NCBI GenBank assembly: GCA_949752795.1
Contig: CATKHW010000428.1
Coordinates: forward strand, 186,001-250,000
Direction: 5' to 3'
DNA length: 64,000 nt
From: Hyperoodon ampullatus
Lineage: Eukaryota; Chordata; Mammalia; Artiodactyla; Ziphiidae
The number at the start of each line of letters is the position of its first letter. Position 1 is the first letter of the stretch. A model generated the notes under the pieces. That model did not search any database, was not told the origin of the DNA, and worked only from the letters and a program-made list of their open reading frames with translations. Shown here one piece after another: positions 36,773 through 50,568 of this stretch. The translations under genes and the position numbers were made by a program.

Positions 36773-39500
36773 CCGAGGCATCTGTGAGTAACCGTGAGCT
36801 GAGCCCCAGGCCAGCTGCTGTTGAACTTTTCCCACCCTTCCCAGGTAAAACACCTGAATATGTACAAGGGCTTGAAAGCCTAGAGGAAGGGCCGTGGAGC
36901 CACACCAGCGACAGCACGCAGGCCAACTTGGTGCCTGCAGGCCAGTCAGGATGGTCCTGGCCCTGGGCGCTCTTCTGGAAGCTTTCCATTGCCCTGCCTG
37001 AGATACCCCTCCTGTCCCGGCCCCCACTGCTTTTTTCCTTCCTCACCTCTGTCCGGAGAGAAATTCCAGCGGAAGGTATGGGTGACACATCCTCTTCATT
37101 ACAGGTGGAAGCCTGGCAACTCCTGCAGAAAGTCCAGCAGAGACCCACTCACACCGGGCCACCCACAAAGCCGTGGCCCCTCACTCCCTCCCACCAGCAC
37201 AGCCCCGACACTGCTGACGGGGCAGAGAATATGGAGTCAGGCACAGCTTCAGGGGCTATTGCTGCCTGCAGCGCTGTTTATATTGACCTCAACCCAGGCA
37301 CACCTGGGGAGGGCCGGCCGGCAGGGTCAGGCTACCCAGGTCAGCTAATCCTCAGCCCTCAGGGAATCACATTGTTGAAAATGGACCTCGCTAAGGCAGA
37401 ATAGAAGCCAAGGAATAAAAGGACACAATGCCATTTGTAGCACCGTAGGTGTGTCTAGAGGTAAGCACGTGAGTTGTTGTAAGTCAGAAAGTGAAAGACA
37501 CATATCATATCATATCTCTTATAGGTGTGACCAAAAAATGGATACCAGGGCAGATATTTCCAAGGAGAAGGGCAATCACAGATTCATTCAACAAACTTAT
37601 GGTTCACCAATGGAAAGGTGTGAGGATTGGTTTCATTATGATATTGGGGTTAACAGACATATACAAACACAGGTGACATATATAATCACCAAAGACCTAC
37701 AGAATACCAAGAGAAGACTACTCAACATTCTGTCATAAGGTACATGGGAAAAGGATCCCAGGAAGAACAGACATATGTGTATGTGTAAAAGAACCACATC
37801 TTCCACACCTACAACAAGCCAAACATTGTAATCAAATTTGCTGTAATAAAAAATAAAAAATTAAATTAAAAACACGAACAAGAAGTAGTGAGACAAACTT
37901 GAGGGGCTTTCTCCTGGCACATTCCATTCTAAATTCCAATCTAGAACACGACTTCCATTGAGGCTCTGTTGCCCCAGTAACCAGATTTGGTAAGGGAGAC
38001 CTGCTGCCACCTTGTGGCCGTTTCACACAACAGCAGCTTTAATCCCAGCGCTAATGGTCAGTTGATATTCAAAATCATTGCAGGCCTGTAAATGACACCT
38101 GCCCTGAAAACAAATCCTGGGTTCATATATCGACCAAAAAATTCAAAGGACGTCCATATTTCAAAACGACAGTTTCAAAAGGCATATTTTACACACATTA
38201 GTGTTCTGCTTCTTTCCTTTCTTTCTTTTTTTGTTAAAAAAACGGGAATGGCAAAAAGCATCCCTCAGAATGGGCGAAAATATTTGCAAACGAATCAATG
38301 GACAAAGGTTTAATCTCCAATATATATAAAGAGCTCATGCAGCTTAATATTAAAAAAACAAGCAACCCAATACAAAAATGGGCAGAAGATCTAAAGAGAC
38401 GTTTCTTCAAAGAAGACACAGAGATGGCCAAGACACACATGAAAAGCTGCTCAACATCACTAATTATTAGAGAAATGCAAATCAAATCTACAATGAGGTA
38501 TCACCTCACACCTGTTACAATTGGCATCATCAGAAAATCTACAAACAACGAATTCTGGGGAGGGTGTGGACAAAAGGATCCCTCTTCCACTAGTGGTGGA
38601 AATGTAAATTGATACAGTCACGATGGAGAACAGTATGGAGTTTCCTTAAAAAAACTAGAAATAGAATTACCATATGATCCAGCAATCCCACTTCTGGGCA
38701 TATACCCAGATAAAACCATAAATCAAAAAGGCACATTCAGCACAATGCTCATTTCAGCACTATTTACGATAGCCAGGTAATGGAAGCAACCTAAATACCC
38801 ACAGACAGACGAATGGATAAAGATGTTGTACATATATAAAATGGAATATTACTCAGCCATAAGAAGGAGTGAAACTGGGTCATTTGTAGAGACGTCGATG
38901 GATCTAGAGACTGTCATACAGAATGAAGTAAGTCAGAAAGAGACAAACAAATATTGTATATTAATGCATATATGTGGAACCTAGAAAAATGGTACAGATG
39001 AACTGGTTTGCAGGGAAGAAATAGAGACACAGAGGTAGAGAACCCACGTATGGACACCAAGTGTGGGAAGCCATGGGGAGGTGGTGTTGGGGTGAGTTGG
39101 GAGATTGGGATTGACCTGTATACATGTATATGCATAAAATACATAACTAATAATAACCTGCTGTATAAAAAATAAATAAAATTAAATTTCAAAATTTTAA
39201 ACAATAAAATTTAAAAATAAAACAGAAAAAAGTTCTTCCCTTCACACAGATGTATTTATATGAATGAATTATTCCCATGCTTATATCTATAAATACATAA
39301 AAGAGGAATAAAATCTAACTTGAACCAAAAAAGAAAAAAAAAACCTGAACCCACGAGTTAGACAGAGGAAAACACAATCAGGGCACTTGCTCCATCGGAA
39401 AACACTTCTGAAATTCTTCAGAGGTGGGGAATCATCTCCCATACAGCCAGCAGCCCACTCCTATGCAAGAAGCGTCCTCATTGCAAAGCGGGGGGCCATG
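36773..39500 (+). repeat. Satellite B unit 9 (type x)
   Basis: Open frame 36784-37404, older L1 37410-37873, younger L1 38244-39231. It matches units 5 and 7. Confidence 0.92.
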
Positions 39501-42383
39501 CCGAGGCATCTGTGAGTAACCGTGAGCTGAGCCCCAGGCCAGCTGCTGTTGAACTTTTCCCACCCTTCCCAGGTAAAACACCTGAATATGTACAAGGGCT
39601 TGAAAGCCTAGAGGAAGGGCCGTGGAGCCACACCAGCGACAGCACGCAGGCCAACTTGGTGCCTGCAGGCCAGTCAGGATGGTCCTGGCCCTGGGCGCTC
39701 TTCTGGAAGCTTTCCATTGCCCTGCCTGAGATACCCCTCCTGTCCCGGCCCCCACTGCTTTTTTCCTTCCTCACCTCTGTCCGGAGAGAAATTCCAGCGG
39801 AAGGTATGGGTGACACATCCTCTTCATTACAGGTGGAAGCCTGGCAACTCCTGCAGAAAGTCCAGCAGAGACCCACTCACACCGGGCCACCCACAAAGCC
39901 GTGGCCCCTCACTCCCTCCCACCAGCACAGCCCCGACACTGCTGACGGGGCAGAGAATATGGAGTCAGGCACAGCTTCAGGGGCTATTGCTGCCTGCAGC
40001 GCTGTTTATATTGACCTCAACCCAGGCACACCTGGGGAGGGCCGGCCGGCAGGGTCAGGCTACCCAGGTCAGCTAATCCTCAGCCCTCAGGGAATCACAT
40101 TGTTGAAAATGGACCTCGCTAAGGCAGAATAGAAGCCAAGGAATAAAAGGACACAATGCCATTTGTAGCACCGTAGGTGTGTCTAGAGGTAAGCACGTGA
40201 GTTGTTGTAAGTCAGAAAGTGAAAGACACATATCATATCATATCTCTTATAGGTGTGACCGAAAAATGGATACCAGGGCAGATATTTCCACGGAGAAGGG
40301 CAATCACAGATTCATTCAACAAACTTATGGCTCACTAATGGAAAGGTGTGAGGATTGGTTTCATTATGATATTGGGGTTAACAGACATATACAAACACAG
40401 GTGACATATATAATCACCAAAGACCTACAGAATACCAAGAGAAGACTACTCAACATTCTGTCATAAGGTACATGGGAAAAGGATCCCAGGAAGAGCAGAC
40501 ATATGTGTATGTGTAAAAGAACCACATCTTCCACACCTACAACAAGCCAAACATTGTAATCAAATTTGCTGTAATAAAAAATAAAAAAATAAATTAAAAA
40601 CACGAACAAGAAGTAGTGAGACAAACTTGAGGGGCTTTCTCCTGGCACATTCCATTCTAAATTCCAATCTAGAACACGACTTCCATTGAGGCTCTGTTGC
40701 CCCAGTAACCAGATTTGGTAAGGGAGACTTGCTGCCACCTTGTGGCCGTTTCACACAACAGCAGCTTTAATCCCAGCGCTAATGGTCAGTTGATATTCAA
40801 AATCATTGCAGGCCTGTAAATGACACCTGCCCTGAAAACAAATCCTGGGTTCATATATCGACCAAAAAATTCAAAGGACGTCCATATTTCAAAACGACAG
40901 TTTCAAAAGGCATATTTTACTCACATTAGTGTTCTGCTTCTTTTTCTTTCTTTCTTTTTTTGTTAAAAAAACGGGAATGGCAAAAAGCATCCCTCAGAAT
41001 GGGCGAAAATATTTTCAAACGAATCAATGGACAAAAGTTTAATCTCCAATATATATAAAGAGCTCATGCAGCTTAATATTAAAAAAACAAACAACCCAAT
41101 ACAAAAATGGGCAGAAGATCTAAAGAGACGTTTCTTCAAAGAAGACACAGAGATGGCCAAGACGCACATGAAAAGCTGCTCAACATCACTAATTATTAGA
41201 GAAATGCAAATCAAAACTACAATGAGGTATCACCTCACACCTGTTACAATTGGCATCATCAGAAAATCTACAAACAACGAATTCTGGGGAGGGTGTGGAC
41301 AAAAGGATCCCTCTTCCACTAGTGGTGGAAATGTAAATTGATACAGTCACGATGGAGAACAGTATGGAGTTTCCTTAAAAAAACTAGAAATAGAATTACC
41401 ATATGATCCAGCAATCCCACTTCTGGGCATATACCCAGATAAAACCATAAATCAAAAAGGCACATTCACCACAATGCTCATTTCAGCACTATTTACGATA
41501 GCCAGGTAATGGAAGCAACCTAAATACCCACAGACAGACGAATGGATAAAGATGTGGTACATATATAAAATGGAATATTACTCAACCATAAGAAGGAATG
41601 AAACTGGGTCATTTGTAGAGACGTCGATGGATCTAGAGACTGTCATACAGAATGAAGTAAGTCAGAAAGAGACAAACAAATATTGTATATTAATGCATAT
41701 ATGTGGAACCTAGAAAAATGGTACAGATGAACTGGTTTGCAGGGAAGAAATAGAGACACAGAGGTAGAGAACCCACGTATGGACACCAAGTGTGGGAAGC
41801 CACGGGGAGGTGGTGTTGGGGTGAGTTGGGAGATTGGGATTGACCTGTATACATGTATATGCATAAAATACATAACTAATAATAACCTGCTGTATAAAAA
41901 ATAAATAAAATTAAATTTCAAAATTTAAAAAAATAAAATTTAAAAATAAAACAAAAAAAAGTTCTTCCCTTCACACAGATGTATTTATATGAATGAATTA
42001 TTTCCATGCTTATATCTATAAATACATAAAAGAGGAATAAAATCTAACTTGAACCAAAAAAGAAAAAAAAAAAACCTGCCGGTCTGGGAAGATCCCACAT
42101 GCTGCGGAGCAGCTGGGCCCGTGAGCCATGGCCGCTGGGCCTGCGTGTCCGGAGCCTGTGCTCCGCAGCGGGAGAGGCCACAACAGTGAGAGGCCCGCGT
42201 ATAGCAAAAAAAAAAAAAAAAAAAAACCTGAACCCACGAGTTAGACAGAGGAAAACACAATCAGGGCACTTGCTCCATCGGTAAACAATTCTGAAATTGG
42301 TCAGAGGTGGGGAATCATCTCCCATACAGCCAGCAGCCCACTCCTACGCAAGGAGCGTCCTCATTGCAAAGCGGGGGGCCATG
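39501..42383 (+). repeat. Satellite B unit 10 (type y), carrying a SINE
   Basis: A 2883 bp unit: 2731 bp plus a 152 bp insertion at 42079-42230. Open frame 39512-40132, older L1 40138-40601, younger L1 40973-41960. It matches units 6 and 8 except for private 'ggctcactaatgg' near 40330 and 'aaaaaataaattaaa' near 40583. Confidence 0.92.
42063..42230 (+). mobile_element. 5'-truncated CHR-type SINE with target-site duplications
   Basis: The body, 42079-42205, starts at 'ccggtctgggaag', which corresponds to the position just after the B box in the full-length copy at 4387-4578. The tRNA-derived promoter is therefore missing. The tail is a pure A-run to 42226. The flanking duplication is an A-run plus 'cctg', ending at 42078 and at 42230. 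It inserted into the A-rich spacer. No other unit has it. Internal differences such as 'ccgctgggcctgcgtg' show it is a separate insertion from the one in satellite A. Confidence 0.92.
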
Positions 42384-45110
42384 CCGAGGCATCTGTGAGT
42401 AACCGTGAGCTGAGCCCCAGGCCAGCTGCTGTTGAACTTTTCCCACCCTTCCCAGGTAAAACACCTGAATATGTACAAGGGCTTGAAAGCCTAGAGGAAG
42501 GGCCGTGGAGCCACACCAGCGACAGCACGCAGGCCAACTTGGTGCCTGCAGGCCAGTCAGGATGGTCCTGGCCCTGGGCGCTCTTCTGGAAGCTTTCCAT
42601 TGCCCTGCCTGAGATACCCCTCCTGTCCCGGCCCCCACTGCTTTTTTCCTTCCTCACCTCTGTCCGGAGAGAAATTCCAGCGGAAGGTATGGGTGACACA
42701 TCCTCTTCATTACAGGTGGAAGCCTGGCAACTCCTGCAGAAAGTCCAGCAGAGACCCACTCACACCGGGCCACCCACAAAGCCGTGGCCCCTCACTCCCT
42801 CCCACCAGCACAGCCCCGACACTGCTGACGGGGCAGAGAATATGGAGTCAGGCACAGCTTCAGGGGCTATTGCTGCCTGCAGCGCTGTTTATATTGACCT
42901 CAACCCAGGCACACCTGGGGAGGGCCGGCCGGCAGGGTCAGGCTACCCAGGTCAGCTAATCCTCAGCCCTCAGGGAATCACATTGTTGAAAATGGACCTC
43001 GCTAAGGCAGAATAGAAGCCAAGGAATAAAAGGACACAATGCCATTTGTAGCACCGTAGGTGTGTCTAGAGGTAAGCACGTGAGTTGTTGTAAGTCAGAA
43101 AGTGAAAGACACATATCATATCATATCTCTTATAGGTGTGACCAAAAAATGGATACCAGGGCAGATATTTCCAAGGAGAAGGGCAATCACAGATTCATTC
43201 AACAAACTTATGGTTCACCAATGGAAAGGTGTGAGGATTGGTTTCATTATGATATTGGGGTTAACAGACATATACAAACACAGGTGACATATATAATCAC
43301 CAAAGACCTACAGAATACCAAGAGAAGACTACTCAACATTCTGTCATAAGGTACATGGGAAAAGGATCCCAGGAAGAACAGACATATGTGTATGTGTAAA
43401 AGAACCACATCTTCCACACCTACAACAAGCCAAACATTGTAATCAAATTTGCTGTAATAAAAAATAAAAAATTAAATTAAAAACACGAACAAGAAGTAGT
43501 GAGACAAACTTGAGGGGTTTTCTCCTGGCACATTCCATTCTAAATTCCAATCTAGAACACGACTTCCATTGAGGCTCTGTTGCCCCAGTAACCAGATTTG
43601 GTAAGGGAGACCTGCTGCCACCTTGTGGCCGTTTCACACAACAGCAGCTTTAATCCCAGCGCTAATGGTCAGTTGATATTCAAAATCATTGCAGGCCTGT
43701 AAATGACACCTGCCCTGAAAACAAATCCTGGGTTCATATATCGACCAAAAAATTAAAAGGACGTCCATATTTCAAAACGACAGTTTCAAAAGGCATATTT
43801 TACACACATTAGTGTTCTGCTTCTTTTTCTTTCTTTCTTTTTTTGTTAAAAAAACGGGAATGGCAAAAAGCATCCCTCAGAATGGGCGAAAATATTTGCA
43901 AACGAATCAATGGACAAAGGTTTAATCTCCAATATATATAAAGAGCTCATGCAGCTTAATATTAAAAAAACAAACAACCCAATACAAAAATGGGCAGAAG
44001 ATCTAAAGAGACGTTTCTTCAAAGAAGACACAGAGATGGCCAAGACACACATGAAAAGCTGCTCAACATCACTAATTATTAGAGAAATGCAAATCAAATC
44101 TACAATGAGGTATCACCTCACACCTGTTACAACTGGCATCATCAGAAAATCTACAAACAACGAATTCTGGGGAGGGTGTGGACAAAAGGATCCCTCTTCC
44201 ACTAGTGGTGGAAATGTAAATTGATACAGTCACGATGGAGAACAGTATGGAGTTTCCTTAAAAAATCTAGTAATAATTACCATATGATCCAGCAATCCCA
44301 CTTCTGGGCATATACCCAGAGAAAACCATAAATCAAAAAGGCACATTCACCACAATGCTCATTTCAGCACTATTTACGATAGCCAGGTAATGCAAACAAC
44401 CTAAATACCCACAGACAGACGAATGGATAAAGATGTGGTACATATATAAAATGGAATATTACTCAGCCATAAGAAGGAATGAAACTGGGTCATTTGTAGA
44501 GACGTCGATGGATCTAGAGACTGTCATACAGAATGAAGTATGTCAGAAAGAGACAAACAAATATTGTATATTAATGCATATATGTGGAACCTAGAAAAAT
44601 GGTACAGATGAAATGGTTTGCAGGGAAGAAATAGAGACACAGAGGTAGAGAACACACGTATGGACACCAAGTGTGGGAAGCCATGGGGAGGTGGTGTTGG
44701 GGTGAGTTGGGAGATTGGGATTGACCTGTATACATGTATATGCATAAAATACATAACTAATAATAACCTGCTGTATAAAAAATAAATAAAATTAAATTTC
44801 AAAATTTAAAAAAATAAAATTTAAAAATAAAACAGAAAAAAGTTCTTCCCTTCACACAGATGTGTTTATATGAATGAATTATTCCCATGCTTATATCTAT
44901 AAATACATAAAAGAGGAATAAAATCTAACTTGAACCAAAAAAGAAAAAAAAAACCTGAACCCACGAGTTAGACAGAGGAAAACACAATCAGGGCACTTGC
45001 TCCATCGGTAAACAATTCTGAAATTGGTCAGAGGTGGGGAATCATCTCCCATAGAGCCAGCAGCCCACTCCTACGCAAGGAGCGTCCTCATTGCAAAGCG
45101 GGGGGCCATG
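42384..45110 (+). repeat. Satellite B unit 11
   Basis: Open frame 42395-43015, older L1 43021-43484, younger L1 about 43856-44841. The front part is of type x. The L1 part has a small deletion with 'tctagtaataattacc' near 44266, and 'ccagagaaaacc', both shared with unit 14, 8185 bp away. Confidence 0.92.
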
Positions 45111-47838
45111 CCGAGGCATCTGTGAGTAACCGTGAGCTGAGCCCCAGGCCAGCTGCTGTTGAACTTTTCCCACCCTTCCCAGGTAAAACACCTGAATATG
45201 TACAAGGGCTTGAAAGCCTAGAGGAAGGGCCGTGGAGCCACACCAGTGACAGCACGCAGGCCAACTTGGTGCCTGCAGGCCAGTCAGGATGGTCCTGGCC
45301 CTGGGCGCTCTTCTGGAAGCTTTCCATTGCCCTGCCTGAGATACCCCTCTTTTCCCGGCCCCCACTGCTTTTTTCCTTCCTCACCTCTGTCCGGAGAGAA
45401 ATTCCAGCGGAAGGTATGGGTGACACATCCTCTTCATTACAGGTGGAAGCCTGGCAACTCCTGCAGAAAGTCCAGCAGAGACCCACTCACACCGGGCCAC
45501 CCACAAAGCCGTGGCCCCTCACTCCTTCCCACCAGCACAGCCCCGACACTGCTGACCGGGCAGAGAATATGGAGTCAGGCACAGCTTCAGGGGCTATTGC
45601 TGCCTGCAGCGCTGTTTATATTGACCTCAACCCAGGCACACCTGGGGAGGGCCGGCCGGCAGGGTCAGGCTACCCAGGTCAGCTAATCCTCAGCCCTCAG
45701 GGAATCACATTGTTGAAAATGGACCTCGCTAAGGCAGAATAGAAGCCAAGGAATAAAAGGACACAATGCCATTTGTAGCACCGTAGGTGTGTCTAGAGGT
45801 AAGCACGTGAGTTGTTGTAAGTCAGAAAGTGAAAGACACATATCATATCATATCTCTTATAGGTGTGACCGAAAAATGGATACCAGGGCAGATATTTCCA
45901 CGGAGAAGGGCAATCACAGATTCATTCAACAAACTTATTGTTCACCAATGGAAAGGTGTGAGGATTGGTTTCATTATGATATTGGGGTTAACAGACATAT
46001 ACAAACACAGGTGACATATATAATCACCAAAGACCTACAGAATACCAAGAGAAGACTACTCAACATTCTGTCATAAGGTACATGGGAAAAGGATCCCAGG
46101 AAGAACAGACATATGTGTATGTGTAAAAGAACCACATCTTCCACACCTACAACAAGCCAAACATTGTAATCAAATTTGCTGTAATAAAAAATAAAAAATT
46201 AAATTAAAAACACGAACAAGAAGTAGTGAGACAAACTTGAGGGGCTTTCTCCTGGCACATTCCATTCTAAATTCCAATCTAGAACACGACTTCCATTGAG
46301 GCTCTGTTGCCCCAGTAACCAGATTTGGTAAGGGAGACCTGCTGCCACCTTGTGGCCGTTTCACACAACAGCAGCTTTAATCCCAGCGCTAATGGTCAGT
46401 TGATATTCAAAATCATTGCAGGCCTGTAAATGACACCTGCCCTGAAAACAAATCCTGGGTTCATATATCGACCAAAAAATTCAAAGGACGTCCATATTTC
46501 AAAACGACAGTTTCAAAAGGCATATTTTACACACATTAGTGTTCTGCTTCTTTTCCTTTCTTTCTTTTTTAGTTAAAAAAAAGGGAATGGCAAAAAGCAT
46601 CCCTCAGAATGGGCGAAAATATTTTCAAACGAATCAATGGACAAAAGTTTAATCTCCAATATATATAAAGAGCACATGCAGCTTAATATTAAAAAAACAA
46701 ACAACCCAATACAAAAATGGGCAGAAGATCTAAAGAGACGTTTCTTCAAAGAAGACACAGAGATGGCCAAGACGCACATGAAAAGCTGCTCAATATCACT
46801 AATTATTAGAGAAATGCAAATCAAAACTACAATGAGGTATGACCTCACACCTGTTACAATTGGCATCATCAGAAAATCTACAAACAACGAATTCTCGGGA
46901 GGGTGTGAACAAAAGGATCCCTCTTCCACTAGTGGTGGAAATGTAAATTGATACAGTCACGATGGAGAACAGTATGGAGTTTCCTTAAAAAAACTAGAAA
47001 TAGAATTACCATATGATCCAGCAATCCCACTTCTGGGCATATACCCAGATAAAACCATAAATCAAAAAGGCACATTCAGCACAATGCTCATTTCAGCACT
47101 ATTTACGATAGCCAGGTAATGGAAGCAACCTAAATACCCACAGACAGACGAATGGATAAAGATGTTGTACATATATAAAATGGAATATTACTCAGCCATA
47201 AGAAGGAATGAAACTGGGTCATTTGTAGAGACGTCGATGGATCTAGAGACTGTCATACAGAATGAAGTAAGTCAGAAAGAGACAAACAAATATTGTATAT
47301 TAATGCATATATGTGGAACCTAGAAAAATGGTACAGATGAACTGGTTTGCAGGGAAGAAATAGAGACACAGAGGTAGAGAACCCACGTATGGACACCAAG
47401 TGTGGGAAGCCATGGGGAGGTGGTGTTGGGGTGAGTTGGGAGATTGGGATTGACCTGTATACATGTATATGCATAAAATACATAACTAATAATAACCTGC
47501 TGTATAAAAAATACATAAAATTAAATTTCAAAATTTTAAACAATAAAATTTAAAAATAAAACAGAAAAAAGTTCTTCCCTTCACACAGATGTATTTATAT
47601 GAATGAATTATTCCCATGCTTATATCTATAAATACATAAAAGAGGAATAAAATCTAACTTGAACCAAAAAAGAAAAAAAAACCTGAACCCACGAGTTAGA
47701 AAGAGGAAAACACAATCAGGGCACTTGCTCCATCGGTAAACACTTCTGAAATTCTTCAGAGGTGGGGAATCATCTCCCATACAGCCAGCAGCCCACTCCT
47801 ATGCAAGGAGCGTCCTCATTGCAAAGCGGGGGGCCATG
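45111..47838 (+). repeat. Satellite B unit 12
   Basis: Open frame 45122-45742, older L1 45748-46211, younger L1 46583-47570. 'gctgaccggg' near 45552 is shared with units 14 and 15. The L1 variants 'CSISL' and 'MRYDL' are shared with units 2, 3 and 15. Private changes include 'ctcttttcccgg'. Confidence 0.92.
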
Positions 47839-50568
47839 CCGAGGCATCTGTGAGTAACCGTGAGCTGAGCCCCAGGCCAGCTGCTGTTGAACTTTTCCCA
47901 CCCTTCCCAGGTAAAACACCTGAATATGTACAAGGGCTTGAAAGCCTAGAGGAAGGGCCGTGGAGCCACACCAGCGACAGCACGCAGGCCAACTTGGTGC
48001 CTGCAGGCCAGTCAGGATGGTCCTGGCCCTGGGCGCTCTTCTGGAAGCTTTCCATTGCCCTGCCTGAGATACCCCTCCTGTCCCGGCCCCCACTGCTTTT
48101 TTCCTTCCTCACCTCTGTCCGGAGAGAAATTCCAGCGGAAGGTATGGGTGACACATCCTCTTCATTACAGGTGGAAGCCTGGCAACTCCTGCAGAAAGTC
48201 CAGCAGAGACCCACTCACACCGGGCCACCCACAAAGCCGTGGCCCCTCACTCCCTCCCACCAGCACAGCCCCGACACTGCTGACGGGGCAGAGAATATGG
48301 AGTCAGGCACAGCTTCAGGGGCTATTGCTGCCTGCAGCGCTGTTTATATTGACCTCAACCCAGGCACACCTGGGGAGGGCCGGCCGGCAGGGTCAGGCTA
48401 CCCAGGCCAGCTAATCCTCAGCCCTCAGGGAATCACATTGTTGAAAATGGACCTCGCTAAGGCAGAATAGAAGCCAAGGAATAAAAGGACACAATGCCAT
48501 TTGTAGCACCGTAGGTGTGTCTAGAGGTAAGCACGTGAGTTGTTGTAAGTCAGAAAGTGAAAGACACATATCATATCATATCTCTTATAGGTGTGACCGA
48601 AAAATGGATACCAGGGCAGATATTTCCACGGAGAAGGGCAATCACAGATTCATTCAACAAACTTATGGTTCACCAATGGAAAGGTGTGAGGATTGGTTTC
48701 ATTATGATATTGGGGTTAACAGACATATACAAACACAGGTGACATATATAATCACCAAAGACCTACAGAATACCAAGAGAAGACTACTCAACATTCTGTC
48801 ATAAGGTACATGGGAAAAGGATCCCAGGAAGAGCAGACATATGTGTATGTGTAAAAGAACCACATCTTCCACACCTACAACAAGCCAAACATTGTAATCA
48901 AATTTGCTGTAATAAAAAATAAAAAATTAAATTAAAAACACGAACAAGAAGTAGTGAGACAAACTTGAGGGGCTTTCTCCTGGCACATTCCATTCTAAAT
49001 TCCAATCTAGAACACGACTTCCATTGAGGCTCTGTTGCCCCAGTAACCAGATTTGGTAAGGGAGACCTGCTGCCACCTTGTGGCCGTTTCACACAACAGC
49101 AGCTTTAATCCCAGCGCTAATGGTCAGTTGATATTCAAAATCATTGCAGGCCTGTAAATGACACCTGCCCTGAAAACAAATCCTGGGTTCATATATCGAC
49201 CAAAAAATTCAAAGGACGTCCATATTTCAAAACGACAGTTTCAAAAGGCATATTTTACTCACATTAGTGTTCTGCTTCTTTTTCTTTCTTTCTTTTTTTG
49301 TTAAAAAAACGGGAATGGCAAAAAGCATCCCTCAGAATGGGCGAAAATATTTTCAAACGAATCAATGGACAAAAGTTTAATCTCCAATATATATAAAGAG
49401 CTCATGCAGCTTAATATTAAAAAAACAAACAACCCAATACAAAAATGGGCAGAAGATCTAAAGAGACGTTTCTTCAAAGAAGACACAGAGATGGCCAAGA
49501 CGCACATGGAAAGCTGCTCAACATCACTAATTATTAGAGAAATGCAAATCAAAACTACAATGAGGTATCACCTCACACCTGTTACAATTGGCATCATCAG
49601 AAAATCTACAAAAAACGAATTCTGGGGAGGGTGTGGACAAAAGGATCCCTCTTCCACTAGTGGTGGAAATGTAAATTGATACAGTCACGATGGAGAACAG
49701 TATGGAGTTTCCTTAAAAAAACTAGAAATAGAATTACCATATGATCCAGCAATCCCACTTCTGGGCATATACCCAGATAAAACCATAAATCAAAAAGGCA
49801 CATTCACCACAATGCTCATTTCAGCACTATTTACGATAGCCAGGTAATGGAAGCAACCTAAATACCCACAGACAGACGAATGGATAAAGATGTGGTACAT
49901 ATATAAAATGGAATATTATTCAGCCATAAGAAGGAATGAAACTGGGTCATTTGTAGAGACGTCGATGGATCTAGAGACTGTCATACAGAATGAAGTAAGT
50001 CAGAAAGAGAAAAACAAATATTGTATATTAATGCATATATGTGGAACCTAGAAAAATGGTACAGATGAACTGGTTTGCAGGGAAGAAATAGAGACACAGA
50101 GGTAGAGAACCCACGTATGGACAGCAAGTGTGGGAAGCCACGGGGAGGTGGTGTTGGGGTGAGTTGGGAGATTGGGATTGACCTGTATACATGTATATGC
50201 AAAAAATACATAACTAATAATAACCTTCTGTATAAAAAATAAATAAAATTAAATTTCAAAATTTAAAAAAATAAAATTTAAAAATAAAACAGAAAAAAGT
50301 TCTTCCCTTCACACAGATGTATTTATATGAATGAATTATTTCCATGCTTATATCTATAAATACATAAAAGAGGAATAAAATCTAACTTGAACCAAAAAAG
50401 AAAAAAAAAAACCTGAACCCACGAGTTAGACAGAGGAAAACACAATCAGGGCACTTGCTCCATCGGTAAACAATTCTGAAATTGGTCAGAGGTGGGGAAT
50501 CATCTCCCATAGAGCCAGCAGCCCACTCCTACGCAAGGAGCGTCCTCATTGCAAAGCGGGGGGCCATG
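47839..50568 (+). repeat. Satellite B unit 13
   Basis: Open frame 47850-48470, older L1 48476-48939, younger L1 49311-50298. Its end matches the end of unit 3 ('tatgcaaaaaatac', 'ccttctgtat'). Confidence 0.92.

Noticed and set aside
42231..45110. Array break at unit 10/11
   Set aside because: The longer spacing there is fully explained by the 152 bp SINE insertion.
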